64,000 nt of DNA from assembly GCA_947069175.1 (NCBI GenBank), contig CAMTDV010000023.1, positions 86,376,391 to 86,440,390 on the forward strand. Reading direction: 5' to 3'. The stretch is from Scalesia atractyloides. Lineage: Eukaryota; Streptophyta; Magnoliopsida; Asterales; Asteraceae. The notes beneath the pieces are model-generated. The model saw only the letters and a program-made list of their open reading frames with translations. It was not told where the DNA came from and searched no databases. Shown piece after piece: positions 45,936 through 56,691 of the stretch (the stretch's first letter is position 1; each line of letters starts with the position of its first letter). A program made the translations under genes and the position numbers.

Positions 45936-46900
45936 TAAAAATGATGCGTTTCACCGTCTGAGCAATTAAAAAAAAAATTGGGCTTTTATAATAGAATAAC
46001 TAAATCTGAGCATAAAGTATTCTATCTTTGCACAAATTTAGGGGGAGAAATATGTGTGAGGAAATGAAATAAATACTCGTGCTTAAGAATTTGATTAACA
46101 CATGTAAGGTATCGAAGCTAAAAGACGAGGATCTATCGCGATATGTTGATAGGCCTAGCACTCAAAAGGCAGAAAGATACCAAGTGATATAAATATAATG
46201 AACTATACATTATGTGGGTAACATACCATCGGCATATGATTTCATGGTCTTAAATCTTGCATTGATAGATAGCCAAAGTCTGAGTTTCGTGTCTTTATGT
46301 TGGTAAGTCTATCCGGGTTATCAGGGTTATCCTTCTGTTGCATCTTGATTATATGCAGACCTAGGCACAGTCAGGATATAATAAAAGAGACATAAATGGG
46401 CCAAAACCTTACAAGGAAGAAAATCTCATATCGAGAGATTTCTGTGTGCTTGCAAAGCTAAATTCATACCTAAAAAGGTATGCGTCTAACCCTCGTCAGA
46501 CATTTATTGGTCTCTCTACTGTACGAATGTACTGTCCTGTTCACCAACAAGTCTTACGTTGTAAAACGGAAGGGTAGACTTAGTATACTCATCCACTACG
46601 ATGAATTGTTGTGCTTACCTTGATCGTGGGAGTGTGTCATGGTATGGGACACATGATGTTTATAGTATAAGTTTACCTTAAAAATATCACACGGTTGAAA
46701 ATTGAAGGTTGAGCATTAGGTTTAAGAGTACAAATATATTGGCAATCGTGTAAACTAGTCCAATTAGGCATGTTCTAATAAGTGTTCCTTAATTTGTTTG
46801 AGAACGAATTGATCCCGTAGCTAATTCTTTCCTTCATCATTTATTATTTTATATTTTATTTTTGTTTGAAAAGGTTGCTAGGTTGGTTGGATCGTTTATT
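45936..46900 (+). other. Spacer after copia pol
   Basis: Starts with a polypurine-tract-like TTTAGGGGGAG (about 46038-46048), seen after pol in SIRE-like elements. No reading frame is recognised. Confidence 0.45.
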
Positions 46901-46914
46901 TTGAAAGGTGTTCC

Positions 46915-47445
46915 TGTTTAGAACAAGCCAACGGATGGGTCCATTGATTCGAATGAGCCCATGGCTTTCAGATCACTGTTCCGGATGGACCCACAGATTC
47001 AGATGGGCCCACCCACTTTGAATAGGCCCATCAATTTGGATAAGGCACACTGTTCCGATTTTGGCCAGGCCCACTGTTCCGGAGTACTGTTCTGAATTGG
47101 GCCATGCCCATTATTTTAGATAGGCCCAATTCAAACCAGTTTATAATGGCCATTTCAAATTATTCGAATTACATTTCGAACAATCTAAACTTTTAGGATT
47201 CTCTCTCGGACTACTACTTCGAATTCAAGGATTGCAGGTTTCCTAGCTTTCGGATGGATTTCAAACGGACTTCAGATGGTTTTCGGATCATCGACATGCA
47301 ACTCGGATGGGATTCGGATCAACAACAAGGATTTCGGATAATCAATATGATTATCCGAAATTTGACAATTTCTATCCGAAATGTTAGATCATTTCGTATA
47401 TCTGACATATCGTTCATCCGAATTACTTTTGAAATTTTGTTCATC
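46915..47445 (+). repeat. Imperfect CGGAT / GGCCCA repeat region
   Basis: First half (46915-47130): GGCCCA(C/T) alternating with CTGTTCCGGA or GATTCRGATGG words at ~20-40 bp intervals. Second half (47160-47445): TTCGGAT and TATCCGAA words, including a dyad around 47335-47365. Similar in style to the 34900-35290 leader. Non-coding. Confidence 0.5.
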
Positions 47446-47456
47446 CTAATTACTGT

Positions 47457-47632
47457 TTGACCCTTTAGAATTGTGAATGACCTGTTTGACCATCCAAATC
47501 AATGTTTGACCAGTTTAAATTGCTTTTAACCCTTTTGACCTATATTTTTGTGTTTGACCCCTTGACCTTTCAAAGTTGACCTGTTTGACTTGTTGACTTG
47601 TTGACCTGTTTGACTTATGTTGGCCGGTCAAC
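47457..47632 (+). promoter_or_regulatory. Dense W-box (TTGAC) cluster
   Basis: Eleven TTGAC cores on the plus strand plus one GTCAA within about 175 bp, most as TTGACC. It lies just upstream of the extra ORF starting at 47700. It may be a simple TTGACC-derived repeat or a WRKY-binding array. Function is inference. Confidence 0.45.
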
Positions 47633-47699
47633 TAAGTTAATCAATTTTTAACGATAAAACTTAACTTGGTTAATTTTTGTGCAAAAAAAGGCTCAGAAA

Positions 47700-49967
47700 A
47701 TGGTTGAACAACGTAACTGGAAGTGGAAACCTTTCATAACCGGTTGGATATCTCTCGGATCCACCCGTAGAGCATTTCGACTACTTCTACTTGATGTCCG
47801 TCGGTCTGAATTCCTTCAAAATCACTCATGTGCTAAAGACCAATCCAGTCATTTGTCAAGACACAATACAAGATTTTGGCTATCTTCCAAAGTTAAACAA
47901 CGAGGAGATTCGATCGAAGCCAAAGTACAAGGAAAGGATATCGTCATCACAGAAGCTATATCGTCATCGTGACATAGTTATAAAGGCATTGAGAAGGATA
48001 AGCTACGAAGGAGTTTACCCAATGGTGCTAAAGAAGCTTTCTCCACCATACTGGAGACTGTTAGTGCAGGTGTTCTTGTTATACATTTCTGAAAACAAAG
48101 GTGGTTTGGATCAGCTAAATCAAACCCAAGCATCTACATTGGTGGCTTTAGTGAACGACTGGGATTACCACTTCTCGGCTTTCATTTTCGATAACATGAA
48201 GTAGATGCTCGAGAATCCCAAGAAGAAGATTTTCATGCTATACCCAAGGTTCATACAAATGATTCTTGACGAAAAGTATCCTGAACCTAAAGCCAATGGG
48301 TCCGGGCTATTTTGATACGGTGAAGAAGAGTTGTGATACTTCAAAGAAACATCAATTTTGTGGAAGGATTCCGCTTGAAAAGCATGGAAAATTTGGTTAG
48401 TGACGTTGAAGATGCTGAGGTTGAGTTAGAACGAAAGGAATTTGAGAAAACTAGGGAGATTGTTAGAGGCCTAAATTTGATATCAGCTGAGAATCGTCAA
48501 ACGCTGCTCGAATCATTAAAGGACAATCTCGGGAACCCTCCTCCTGGAATTGTTCCCACTCAAGATGAACATCAAAAGAAACAAAGAACCAAACCAAAAA
48601 TCACTGCTGATCCTAAACAAAGAAGTCCAAGTGTTGAGCCTGAGCCATTATGCAAACTATACCTGAAGTCACTTCCACTGTTCAAGATACAAATATACCA
48701 GACTTATTTAACATCGAAAACAACTGCTGGATCACAACTGGAAAGCTCTAGTGGCGTACGGTTTGATGTTGGTAGTTCAAGTGGTGGGATGACTTAATAT
48801 GATGAAGCGGGATGCGAATTGCTACAGACAAAATGAAATTTATTGAGTAATCCGATAGTGATGATGATGTAGATGTGGATGTGGTGAAGCTACAAAAGAG
48901 GGTGATAATATAGGAGCAAGACTTTGCGTTGAAAGATGCTCAGATTATCGTCCTTTCAAGATCAAGTCTCCTTTAGAGATCAAACCATAGATCAGGTTCT
49001 AGGGTGACATGAATTTGCTAATGACTGTCATCAATAACTTGAAAGCTAAGCTCGAGAAAAGGTTCGGTAAGGAGTTTGTAGATAAAGATGATGATCCTAT
49101 AAATGTAGTTCAACATGAACGAACTTTTGAAGAAAAGGCAGCTGCTGACGCTGAACGTGAAGCTAGTCTAAATGCCTATCTAGCAGCCAAACAAATGAAA
49201 AAGAGAAAGCTGCCACCAACGAAAGAAGAACCAAGACGTGAATCCTCTTGACGAAACTTCCAAAGTAAGGATCCAACAAAGAATTCTGACCGTTATGTCA
49301 TGGATATCAAGTCATTATGATAAGGTTAGAAACAAATCGAAAGTTACAAATTGGATATTTGATCATGACAAAGATCTTTGGTTGATAACCCGAGAAAATG
49401 GCACCGTGAGTATTATTCAAAGGAGTTTCAGTTCGAATCATGGACACAAATTGATCTACAAAACATGCTACGTGCTCTTTATCATGACTCGGATCCAAAT
49501 CAGCGAGGCAAAAGTTGGGCATTAGAGAAGTCAAGAATAACTTCTAAACAATGAAGGTTGCTGAATCTTATCTGAAGAAAATTCCTAGTGTTCGTGATCC
49601 TCATACAAAGCAAACGATCCAGACAGTTATGTGGCCGCCAATCGATAAAGAAAAGGTCATTCTTGCTCACCAAAGTTTCCTAAAGTGTGCTCAAGAACTT
49701 CAACTTCTTGGCATACGATCTAAGATGGCCGAAGCTATGATCGTGACTAAAGAAAGCTCATTTTGGTTAGCAGACACGTTAGATCTCATTATCTTTCACG
49801 AAGAAGATATCACGGTCTTAACTCAGCATCAAATTCGAACTAATGATTAGTATGAAGTTTGTGCAAAATCATGGACGGGCGTGGTGCCAAACGTGATTGG
49901 AAGCAGGTTGTTTGTGGATGCTAGTCCACTGTTTGGAGGTGGTGCAGCTGGTGGATCTAGAAGCTAA
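47700..49967 (+). pseudogene. Extra (env-position) ORF of the SIRE-like element
   Basis: Starts MVEQRNWKWKPFITGW at 47700 and runs, with several frameshifts and stops, to GGSRS-stop at about 49967, just before the polypurine tract. Recognisable stretches are LKKLSPPYWRLLVQVFLLYI then GGLDQLNQTQASTLVALVND, FSAFIFDNMK and MLYPRFIQMI, in an order I associate with a plant retroelement protein that follows copia pol. The middle is charged and helical (48333-48800, 49009-49251). The last third (49440-49850) has KEFQFESW-like sequence. SIRE-type elements carry an env-like ORF here, but no signal or membrane segment is evident, so 'env' is only positional. Confidence 0.55.
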
Positions 49968-49990
49968 AGAAACACTAACGTTATAAACCT

Positions 49991-50000
49991 AGGGGGAGAT
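49991..50000 (+). other. Polypurine tract of the copia element
   Basis: AGGGGGAGAT immediately before TGTTAGGCCC at 50001. The standard plus-strand primer site of copia elements. Confidence 0.8.
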
Positions 50001-50350
50001 TGTTAGGCCCTATAGGTTTATACATTAGTTATTCTATTAGTGTTGGGCTAGTTTGCTTATTTGTAATTAAAGACTTATATTAGAATTGGCTTAAGGGGGT
50101 AATGGGCTTAGGGTTTAGGGGGAGTGGTGGACCAAACCCTCCCTATAAATAGTTAATGATGTATTAGGGTTTGGTGGTTCTTTGGTTTTGGCAATTAACT
50201 TGTATTAGACAATCATTTGTATGCAAGTTAATCTTTTGAATCATTAGTACTTCATCTTAATTTCTTTTGCTTGAATCAAGTTTGATTATGTGATTCCACC
50301 ACCAATCAAACTTCGTGTGATATCGTTGTGATCTTGTTTAGAAACTTATA
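50001..50350 (+). repeat. 3' LTR of the copia element
   Basis: TGTTAGGCCC at the start, TATA box CCCTATAAATAG near 50140-50151, and a right end near AACTTATA (a mutated ...TACA end is likely). The first ~150 bp match the truncated 5' LTR. Confidence 0.7.
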
Positions 50351-50485
50351 GGGGGTTCTCATATTTATTGGGTTTCCTCCTATAGTGGTGTATAGGCATT
50401 ATGCCTAGTGGAGATAGATATGATCGGGTGGTTCCATTCGTGATATGATGATACTCCAGTGGTCTGTTAGTGATCCAAATTTTCC
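50351..50485 (+). mobile_element. SINE-like body, second copy
   Basis: GGGTTTCCTCCTATAGTGGTG...GGAGATAGATATGATCGGGT matches the body of the SINE-like sequence at 34640-34720 and runs further (CTCCAGTGGTCTGTTAGTGATC). It lacks the tRNA-like head and begins where the copia LTR ends. Confidence 0.5.
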
Positions 50486-52199
50486 ATTCTAAAAAATTAA
50501 TAAGCAAGCAAGCGGTAGCTAAATTTAGGCAGCAGTAGCTAAATTTAATATCATGTAGTAGGTGAATTAATTTAAGCTAGAAGGCTAGTGGCTGAACTAT
50601 TTTTATTTCTTTTTTATGAACCTTTACTAGAACTCGTTTGTGTTTGATTTATGAACATGAGTGACTAACTTCTTGCTTAGCTACCTAGGAGTATGGATAA
50701 TTCTTGACTTTTCATAGCTTTTCGGTTTTGGTTAAATTGTGATTTGGCTCATTTTTTTAAAGTGTGATTATAAGATAAATTTTTAATGTGTTTCAAGGCT
50801 TTGTACTAACTTATAATCCATCTATAGTAACCTTGATTGAAAGTTTGAAAAGTACTTAGTGTTCTACAATCCAAGATACCAAGAGGTAATAGCTTGTTGG
50901 GTAGTATTTGTCATTAGGTGGTTTGGGAGTTACTTGCATGAGGGTCAGTTATCCTTTATTTATCTTTTGATCTTTGGTATCATGTGTTAGGAATAAGTTA
51001 GATTCATTATCCCATACATCCCTTACACTTTCTGGATGTATTGTTTCAAGTGGGACCGACATGATATCAGGATTTAGCATACGGTTGGATTTACTTTAAA
51101 GAGACCGGGTGGTGATATGAACCATAGACGGTGAATTTACACACTTCCTTAAATACTAGATTGCGTCCAGTTCTGAAATTGATCCGCCAGCCATTCTTAG
51201 GCCTAGAATAATGTATTTTATGACCCCGGTAGCCAAATCCATTTATCCAATCCCAATAACTATGATGAGGTAACATGTATCTTGCACATGTAGCTACTTT
51301 CTCGTCATCTGATTTCACCTATATTCGTTCTTTGTTTCCTTTCTTTTGTATTTGCCTTCTTACTAAATCTTAGTAATTGATAGAGTCTAAACAAATCACT
51401 ATACATTGTTAAACAAGGACCGATAGAGGTTTAGTATCGAGAGTCGCGCCAGTGTATTCTTCGATTGATACTTGGTCTTACCGACTTTAATATGTCACGA
51501 CTAGTACACTTACTAATTATATGTAATTTAGTTAGTTTGACCATTTTCATTTGGTATTTTATAAATTAATTAAATTTTACACATAAGGGAGAATTATAAT
51601 TAGCTTTTATTTCATCTCCTAGCTTTTGGATTATAATTTGTTAGTCATTATAAAAGTTGTTGGTTTTTGCCTTCTAAATATGCCATGAGATTACCATTAT
51701 GATTGCCATAACTGCTTTCTTTTGAAGTAAAGAGATATCCTAGTTGGTTGGGAGTGTTAGGTCTCGTACATGCATTTACAAGAACACTTTATTGCGGTAG
51801 AACAATTACAACTATTGGTGTTTGATGAATATGTACGTTAAACGGTTGTAGCAAATTGCAAATTAGGAGACATTTTGATTCAAAAACTCTGGGTGCTAGA
51901 TCCGGGGCTAGATCCGAAACACCAAAAACTTCACCACAAGAGTATTATCGAACCCTACATCCATCGGTTTGTGATTGAAAGCTAAATCACATTAAAATGG
52001 AACGATCCATTTAACAGGAGGCGGGCAGAAATAGTGGCATGGTCACAGTGGTAGCGACACGTGCGGTGGTGGTCCGACTAGTAGTATGAGGTCGATGACA
52101 ATAGCGGACTGACGGTGAGTATAGGGCAAAATAGAGGAGACAAAGAATTAGGATTTCAGGTTTTTACAAACTAGTTAAATGATGTGCTTAAATTGTAAC
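50486..52199. other. Intergenic DNA
   Basis: No recognised gene. A minus-strand 75-codon frame (51091-51318) has a non-simple composition rich in Tyr, Trp, His and Gly (HHSYWDWINGFGYRGHKIHY), but I cannot assign it. A purine-rich patch at about 52010-52140 is probably chance. Confidence 0.45.
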
Positions 52200-52419
52200 A
52201 AATAAATTCTCAATTAATGCACATACTAGTTTTATGGTAAAATACATAAATAAACTATCTACACACACATAAGAGACAAGTCTAACTATCATTAGCACAA
52301 TATAGTTTAGGTAAGTTATAGAGTATCAATCCTAGGACACGATAGCGGATGTGCTAAATATGGTATGCTAAAATTACGTTACTAAAGCTAACCTGGACTA
52401 TCTAATATTACTCTAGACT
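52200..52419. other. Retroelement-like remnant left of the solo LTR
   Basis: Phrases such as AGTATCAATCCTAGGACACGATAGCGG resemble LTR/leader sequence of plant retroelements. The sequence continues after the solo LTR at 54728 without loss (CTCTAGA-CTCTCCTAATGC across the target site). Confidence 0.4.
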
Positions 52420-53430
52420 CTCCTTGTCACACCCTGACTCGCAGCATTTGGTAGTCGGGCATGATTGGGTTTTCATCAAAGCTCATGACATTTACTATAA
52501 TAAAGTTTCATATTATTATTCCAATTTAAAAGGAAAAAATTTCCAACAAACACATAAACCATACAAGCACAAAATGTTCTAAACATGACATTCAAGTAAA
52601 TCTTTATTTTTCTTCTAAGGCCCAATCCTGTGTATTCCTTGCTTCAACCTGATCATCTGTATCATGTGTAAAAATAGAAATTTGGGTCAAAAAAAGTTGC
52701 CGAGTGAATCCCGTTTAATTATTAGAAAGAATTGTTATGTTCATTAATTTAATAAAATGTGCATAAACCAAATATGAGCATACGTGTATGTAATCTATCC
52801 ACAAATCACACAATCATCTAGCAATGTACATGTGAACATGATAAGCGATATGCTGTGAGATCAAGGCTCAATCAAACGAGCCGATCTAATTAGGCAACGC
52901 GACGCTCTACCCGTATGAAACATGAACTGATGGGCCTAATGTGAAAGCTTGACTAAAATGAGACCGTATAACTAAAACTAACAATAAACCAAATGTCACA
53001 TAGCACGTTAGTTCATATAATGGTAATAGCACAAATGTTTGAATAATGATATAAATAAAAGACACATGATACACCCCAAAACAATTAATAAAAAGGGGAA
53101 GTTTTTAGAAATTCACTCACAGTGGGTGCGTTCTTGATTTGATAACGAGTGCGCACGATTTAAAGATTCCAACTGACGACAAAACTAACCTAAATATTCA
53201 CGTAATAATTCGGTAAATATATTTCTTTTATTTAAATTTAGTATTTTTATTTAATGAATTTTATTAAACTTTTTAGATAATTTTATAGTATTTATTACTA
53301 ATTTTTGTGCTTAAAAAGGACTCATTTTTATTATATATTTTTATGGATTTTGGAAAAATAAAGAAAGAAGTTAATTAAAAAAAATATACCCCTTTTAGGG
53401 GTCGAACCGGTCAAATCTTATGGTTTCCGC

Positions 53431-53864
53431 ATCGTGTGGGTATCGAACTCGTGACCTCTCGTTACGTGCACACAGCTCTACCAACTGAGCTACGTGTCTA
53501 ATCCGAAATATTCTGGAATTTACTTAGTTATATATACTTTACTGGGATGAACTTATTTTTAGTTAATTAAAAGGTTTTTGAAATTTGCAAAGTCGGTGTA
53601 ACAAACCGGTCTCGAACCCGCGCCCACGTTTCGTGTTGCACACAGCTTGACCAATTGGGCTGTGTGACTAACCCGGGGGATATAGGATTTTTATTACTCT
53701 TATACACTAACCGAGTTGTAATATATATATTATATTATATATATATATATAGTTATAAAAAGGTTTGAATTGTATGAGGAATCGGAACCGTGTGTGAGAT
53801 TCGAACCGGTGACCATTAAGTTAAATTGCACACAGTCTACCACTGGACTGTGTGTCTAACCCGG
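53431..53864 (-). other. tRNA-like modules 2-4 of the solo LTR
   Basis: On the minus strand, module 4 (A box TAGCTCAGTTGG at 53481-53492, B box ending at 53440), module 3 (about 53608-53676) and module 2 (about 53797-53864) keep A-to-B gaps of about 30-33 nt. Each is preceded by TTAGACAC or a variant (GGGTTAGTCACAC, GGGTTAGACACAC). The order and spacing match the gypsy LTRs. Confidence 0.6.
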
Positions 53865-54472
53865 TATAAACACCGGTTTTAATTGTATTTATATGTTGCT
53901 TCTACTTCATCTTCAACATTTCACACTTACTGTTTTAAATAGTTCGATGAAACTAACTGAATTAATTTGTTGATTACTACTGATAAATTAAAAATAAATA
54001 AAAGAAACAAAATCGAAGATGTTTATACTGAACATATGTTAGCGTGATTCCTCTGATGAAGTTCCAGCGAAAAACTAGTTTTCCGGCGAGATTCAAAACT
54101 TCTGGTGATGCAAAATTTTGAGAGCAGTGAGTTTGAAATGGGTTTTGCGAGAGTGTGTGCGAGTTTCTGAATAGCTTCAAGATCACTATATATAGATGAA
54201 TGCTGGTTTGAGTTTAGATTTCGGTTTCAAAAGATTTCTGTCAAATTTTAATTATCACCATGATTACATAACCGATCTGAATCATTGCTGACCCAATGAT
54301 TTCGGTTAGCACACATTTAGGAAGCGTTTCTTCGGTTAAATCGGGACTGAAACGGAGGTTTGATGATGGATTGAAGATTGCAGCCGTTTCAGGGTGGGTG
54401 TTTTGAAATTGATTTCAGGGGTTTGTTTTGATATAAAGTTTATTTGATTTAGGATTATTTCATTTATGTGTG

Positions 54473-54544
54473 TGTTGTAGTGGTGTGTTGTGTGTTTTGT
54501 TTGGGTGGAGACCCGGGTTCGATACCCGCGGTCCACACCCTTTT
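54473..54544 (+). other. tRNA-like module 1 of the solo LTR
   Basis: An A-box-like TGTTGTAGTGG (54473-54483, 9 of 11 consensus positions) and a B box GGTTCGATACC (54516-54526) 32 nt later, inside CCCGGGTTCGATACCCGCGG, then CCCTTTT. It is antisense to the LTR, as in the other two LTRs. Confidence 0.6.
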
Positions 54545-54727
54545 CTTGTTTTATTTAGTTCATGTTATTTATTATTTAAACTTTATTATTTTATTTATTA
54601 TTAAATACTAATAACAATATAACAAATTTTAAACTTTTAACATAAATGCGCAACGAACAGCATACGTATATTTGAGTTACAAAACGAGTGAGTTTTAGAA
54701 CCCATTTTTCGTAGATGTTACACTCCT

Positions 54728-55853
54728 AATGCTAGACCACAAGACTAGAAAGTGTATGTATCGAATGTTTAAAGCCTAAAGGAAGTCCGTATGTGGAACC
54801 CACAAGACACTAGCGACGCTAACTACACTCTAATTCAACTAATCACTTAACTGGTTTATTTATCGGGTTTGGTTTTTGAGGGTTTCATTACTTAAACTAA
54901 TGGATTTAACTAAAAAGGCACAACTAGGAAACGTAGGGAAAATCAAGGATGAGAAAGCACTACCCAGGTTTGGAATCCTATTTGTGACTACTGGTTTTCA
55001 CTCGGCAATGGTAATCATGATGGAACCCAAAGTTTAATGATACAACATCAAAGACTAATGATAAGTTGAATCTCCTCCCGGTCTCATCAACTTCTCTCAA
55101 GGATTCTAAATGTTAAATAAAGCTTACCAGTATGTAGGTTGGATCTACTCCCGGTCTCTTCAACAATATTAAAGTACCCAAAGATGAGATCTCCTCCTCG
55201 TCTCACTAATCACAATACACCGTAGAGGTTTTCCAAGGTAGCCTAAAAAAATTAAAACGATCCAGGAAAACAAATAATACTAGGGCACTTAGGCAATTTC
55301 CTCCCTGTCTCACACCACCTAAATACCTAGCACCAAAGACAACTCAACTATCCCTCCCGGTCTCAAGAATGGGTAGAACACTAGACTTAAAGCAATTTTA
55401 CTATGGGATACGCGCACAGTAAACCATAACACAAAGTATGTAACTTGACATGTATCTATACATGAAAGGCATTCACAAAGATACATGAGGAACAATAGTA
55501 TGATAATACATTAAATTGAAGTATGCATACACATCTGATCAAATATTAATATGTTGATTACTTTAGCATTAGTCTACTAAACAAGTTACCAAGAATCGAA
55601 AAATTACCAATTATCACAAATATACATCATAAACCCGAGTAGTATAAAAGTCTAGTCCATAATCATAATCAAGAATGATAAACAAGTCTAAAACACTAAA
55701 CAAATCATGTTCATATGTTTTAAAAACACAAACTAAATAAAACCAAACTAACTAGTTTGCGAATCGAACCCCAATCTTCGATCTCTAGCTTAAATCCCTG
55801 AACCGTACTCCTTTTACTTCTTGAAAATCACCCTATAGAACTTCTGCAATACG
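54728..55853. other. Degenerate retroelement-like sequence with CTCCCGGTCTC repeats
   Basis: A recurring CTCCTCCCGGTCTCATCAA-type word occurs at about 55072, 55148, 55191 and 55351, spaced irregularly. No gene. It is likely part of an old element, interrupted by the solo LTR. Confidence 0.4.
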
Positions 55854-56213
55854 TGTTGGTGAAGAATGTCTATAGCCTACGCCTTAGGGTCATGTTGTAC
55901 ATGTAATAGGCTTAATCGTTAGATTTTTTATTGTTTTGTATGTATTAGAGCTACTTGTACGAGTGCACCTTGTGCGATGCTACCATGTCTATATAGTTGA
56001 GTAGGGGTATTGAGTCCTTAGCTGTTTTTTCTGATTGTAAGGGGAAGCCCTGCTAGTTTTCCTTTGGTATTGTGAACGTTTATTCAATATATTGAAGCAG
56101 AAGCATTGAAACAGTATATTAGATCATTGTCAAATAATTAATGATGAATTCTTTGCACGTTAGTTAGCTTAAGTCTAGTCCGGTGCTTTCAGAGGAAAGC
56201 CGATCCTCCCACA
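55854..56213 (+). repeat. 5' LTR of copia element A
   Basis: Begins TGTTGGTGAAGAATGTCTAT and ends CTCCCACA. It is similar along its length to 60198-60612 (TGTCTATWGCCTACG, GAAGCCCTGCT, TCAATATATT, TCCGGTGCT). The following bases AGTGGAAATC look like a mutated Met-tRNA primer site. Confidence 0.7.
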
Positions 56214-56439
56214 AGTGGAAATCTGATTTGAAGATAATCGATCAAGTTTTAGCCGTTGAAGACTTCTATCTCTTCTCCTTCTTCATACTTTTATTAGATC
56301 TGGACAAATTTTGGACTAAGATTCTAGTATAGCACGTTAAAATCAGTTTAAACAAACCCTTGAAACATTCAGATCTAAAATCAACTGAATTCATGTTGAA
56401 AATTGCGAAAAAATGAAACTGTGAACACACCTCATACGA

Positions 56440-56665
56440 GCTGACATATCACCTCGCATGAGTGATAAGACTCTTCGTACGTAGTGACACCAAGCTCGCA
56501 CAAAGCATCCTAAATTATTTTTATTAACACTCCGCACGAAGTGTGTATCACCTCGTACGAAGTAAGCACCAATACGTATGAAGTGATTAAAATTGTTTTT
56601 GAGAAAAACATATGAACACCCCGTACGAAGTGTCACATCATTCTAAGATCACTTCGTACCAAACA
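56440..56665 (+). repeat. CGTACG-like dyads in leader of element A
   Basis: Recurrent CTTCGTACG, CTCGTACGAAG and CCGTACGAAG words, with CTCATACGAG and CTCGCATGAG variants, in a run up to the Gag start. Homologous in position and style to the leader of element B. Confidence 0.6.
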
Positions 56666-56691
56666 AGTGTTATACATATTTTTCGATAAAA

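Larger units (their letters stand above)
34748..50350 (+). mobile_element. SIRE-like Ty1/copia retrotransposon, degenerate
   Basis: LTR-related ends at 34748-34899 and 50001-50350. Between them lie Gag, protease, GAG-pre-integrase, integrase, reverse transcriptase and RNase H in copia order, then a long spacer and an extra ORF before the polypurine tract and 3' LTR. That order, a long Gag with a coiled coil, and an extra ORF after pol fit the SIRE/Maximus lineage. After subtracting the nested solo LTR (41818-45560 plus one target duplication) the element is about 11.9 kb, in the usual size range. It has many frameshifts and stops and a destroyed RT active site, so it is dead. Flanking 5-mers GAGGG and GGGGG may be a mutated target duplication. 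Confidence 0.8.
52425..54722 (-). mobile_element. Solo LTR related to the 3631-11733 gypsy family, minus strand
   Basis: 2298 bp. The plus strand begins TGTCACACCCTGACTCG and ends GTAGATGTTACA, i.e. the complement of an LTR starting TGTAACATC and ending GGGTGTGACA. A perfect target duplication CTCCT lies at 52420-52424 and 54723-54727. Reversed, it follows the plan of the 3631 LTR: start, antisense tRNA-like module, TATA box (complement near 54185), three sense tRNA-like modules, one copy of the 59-bp unit, and an end with CATGAGCTTTGATGAAAACCCAATCATGCC. It is much more diverged and is a related but older family member. Confidence 0.85.
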
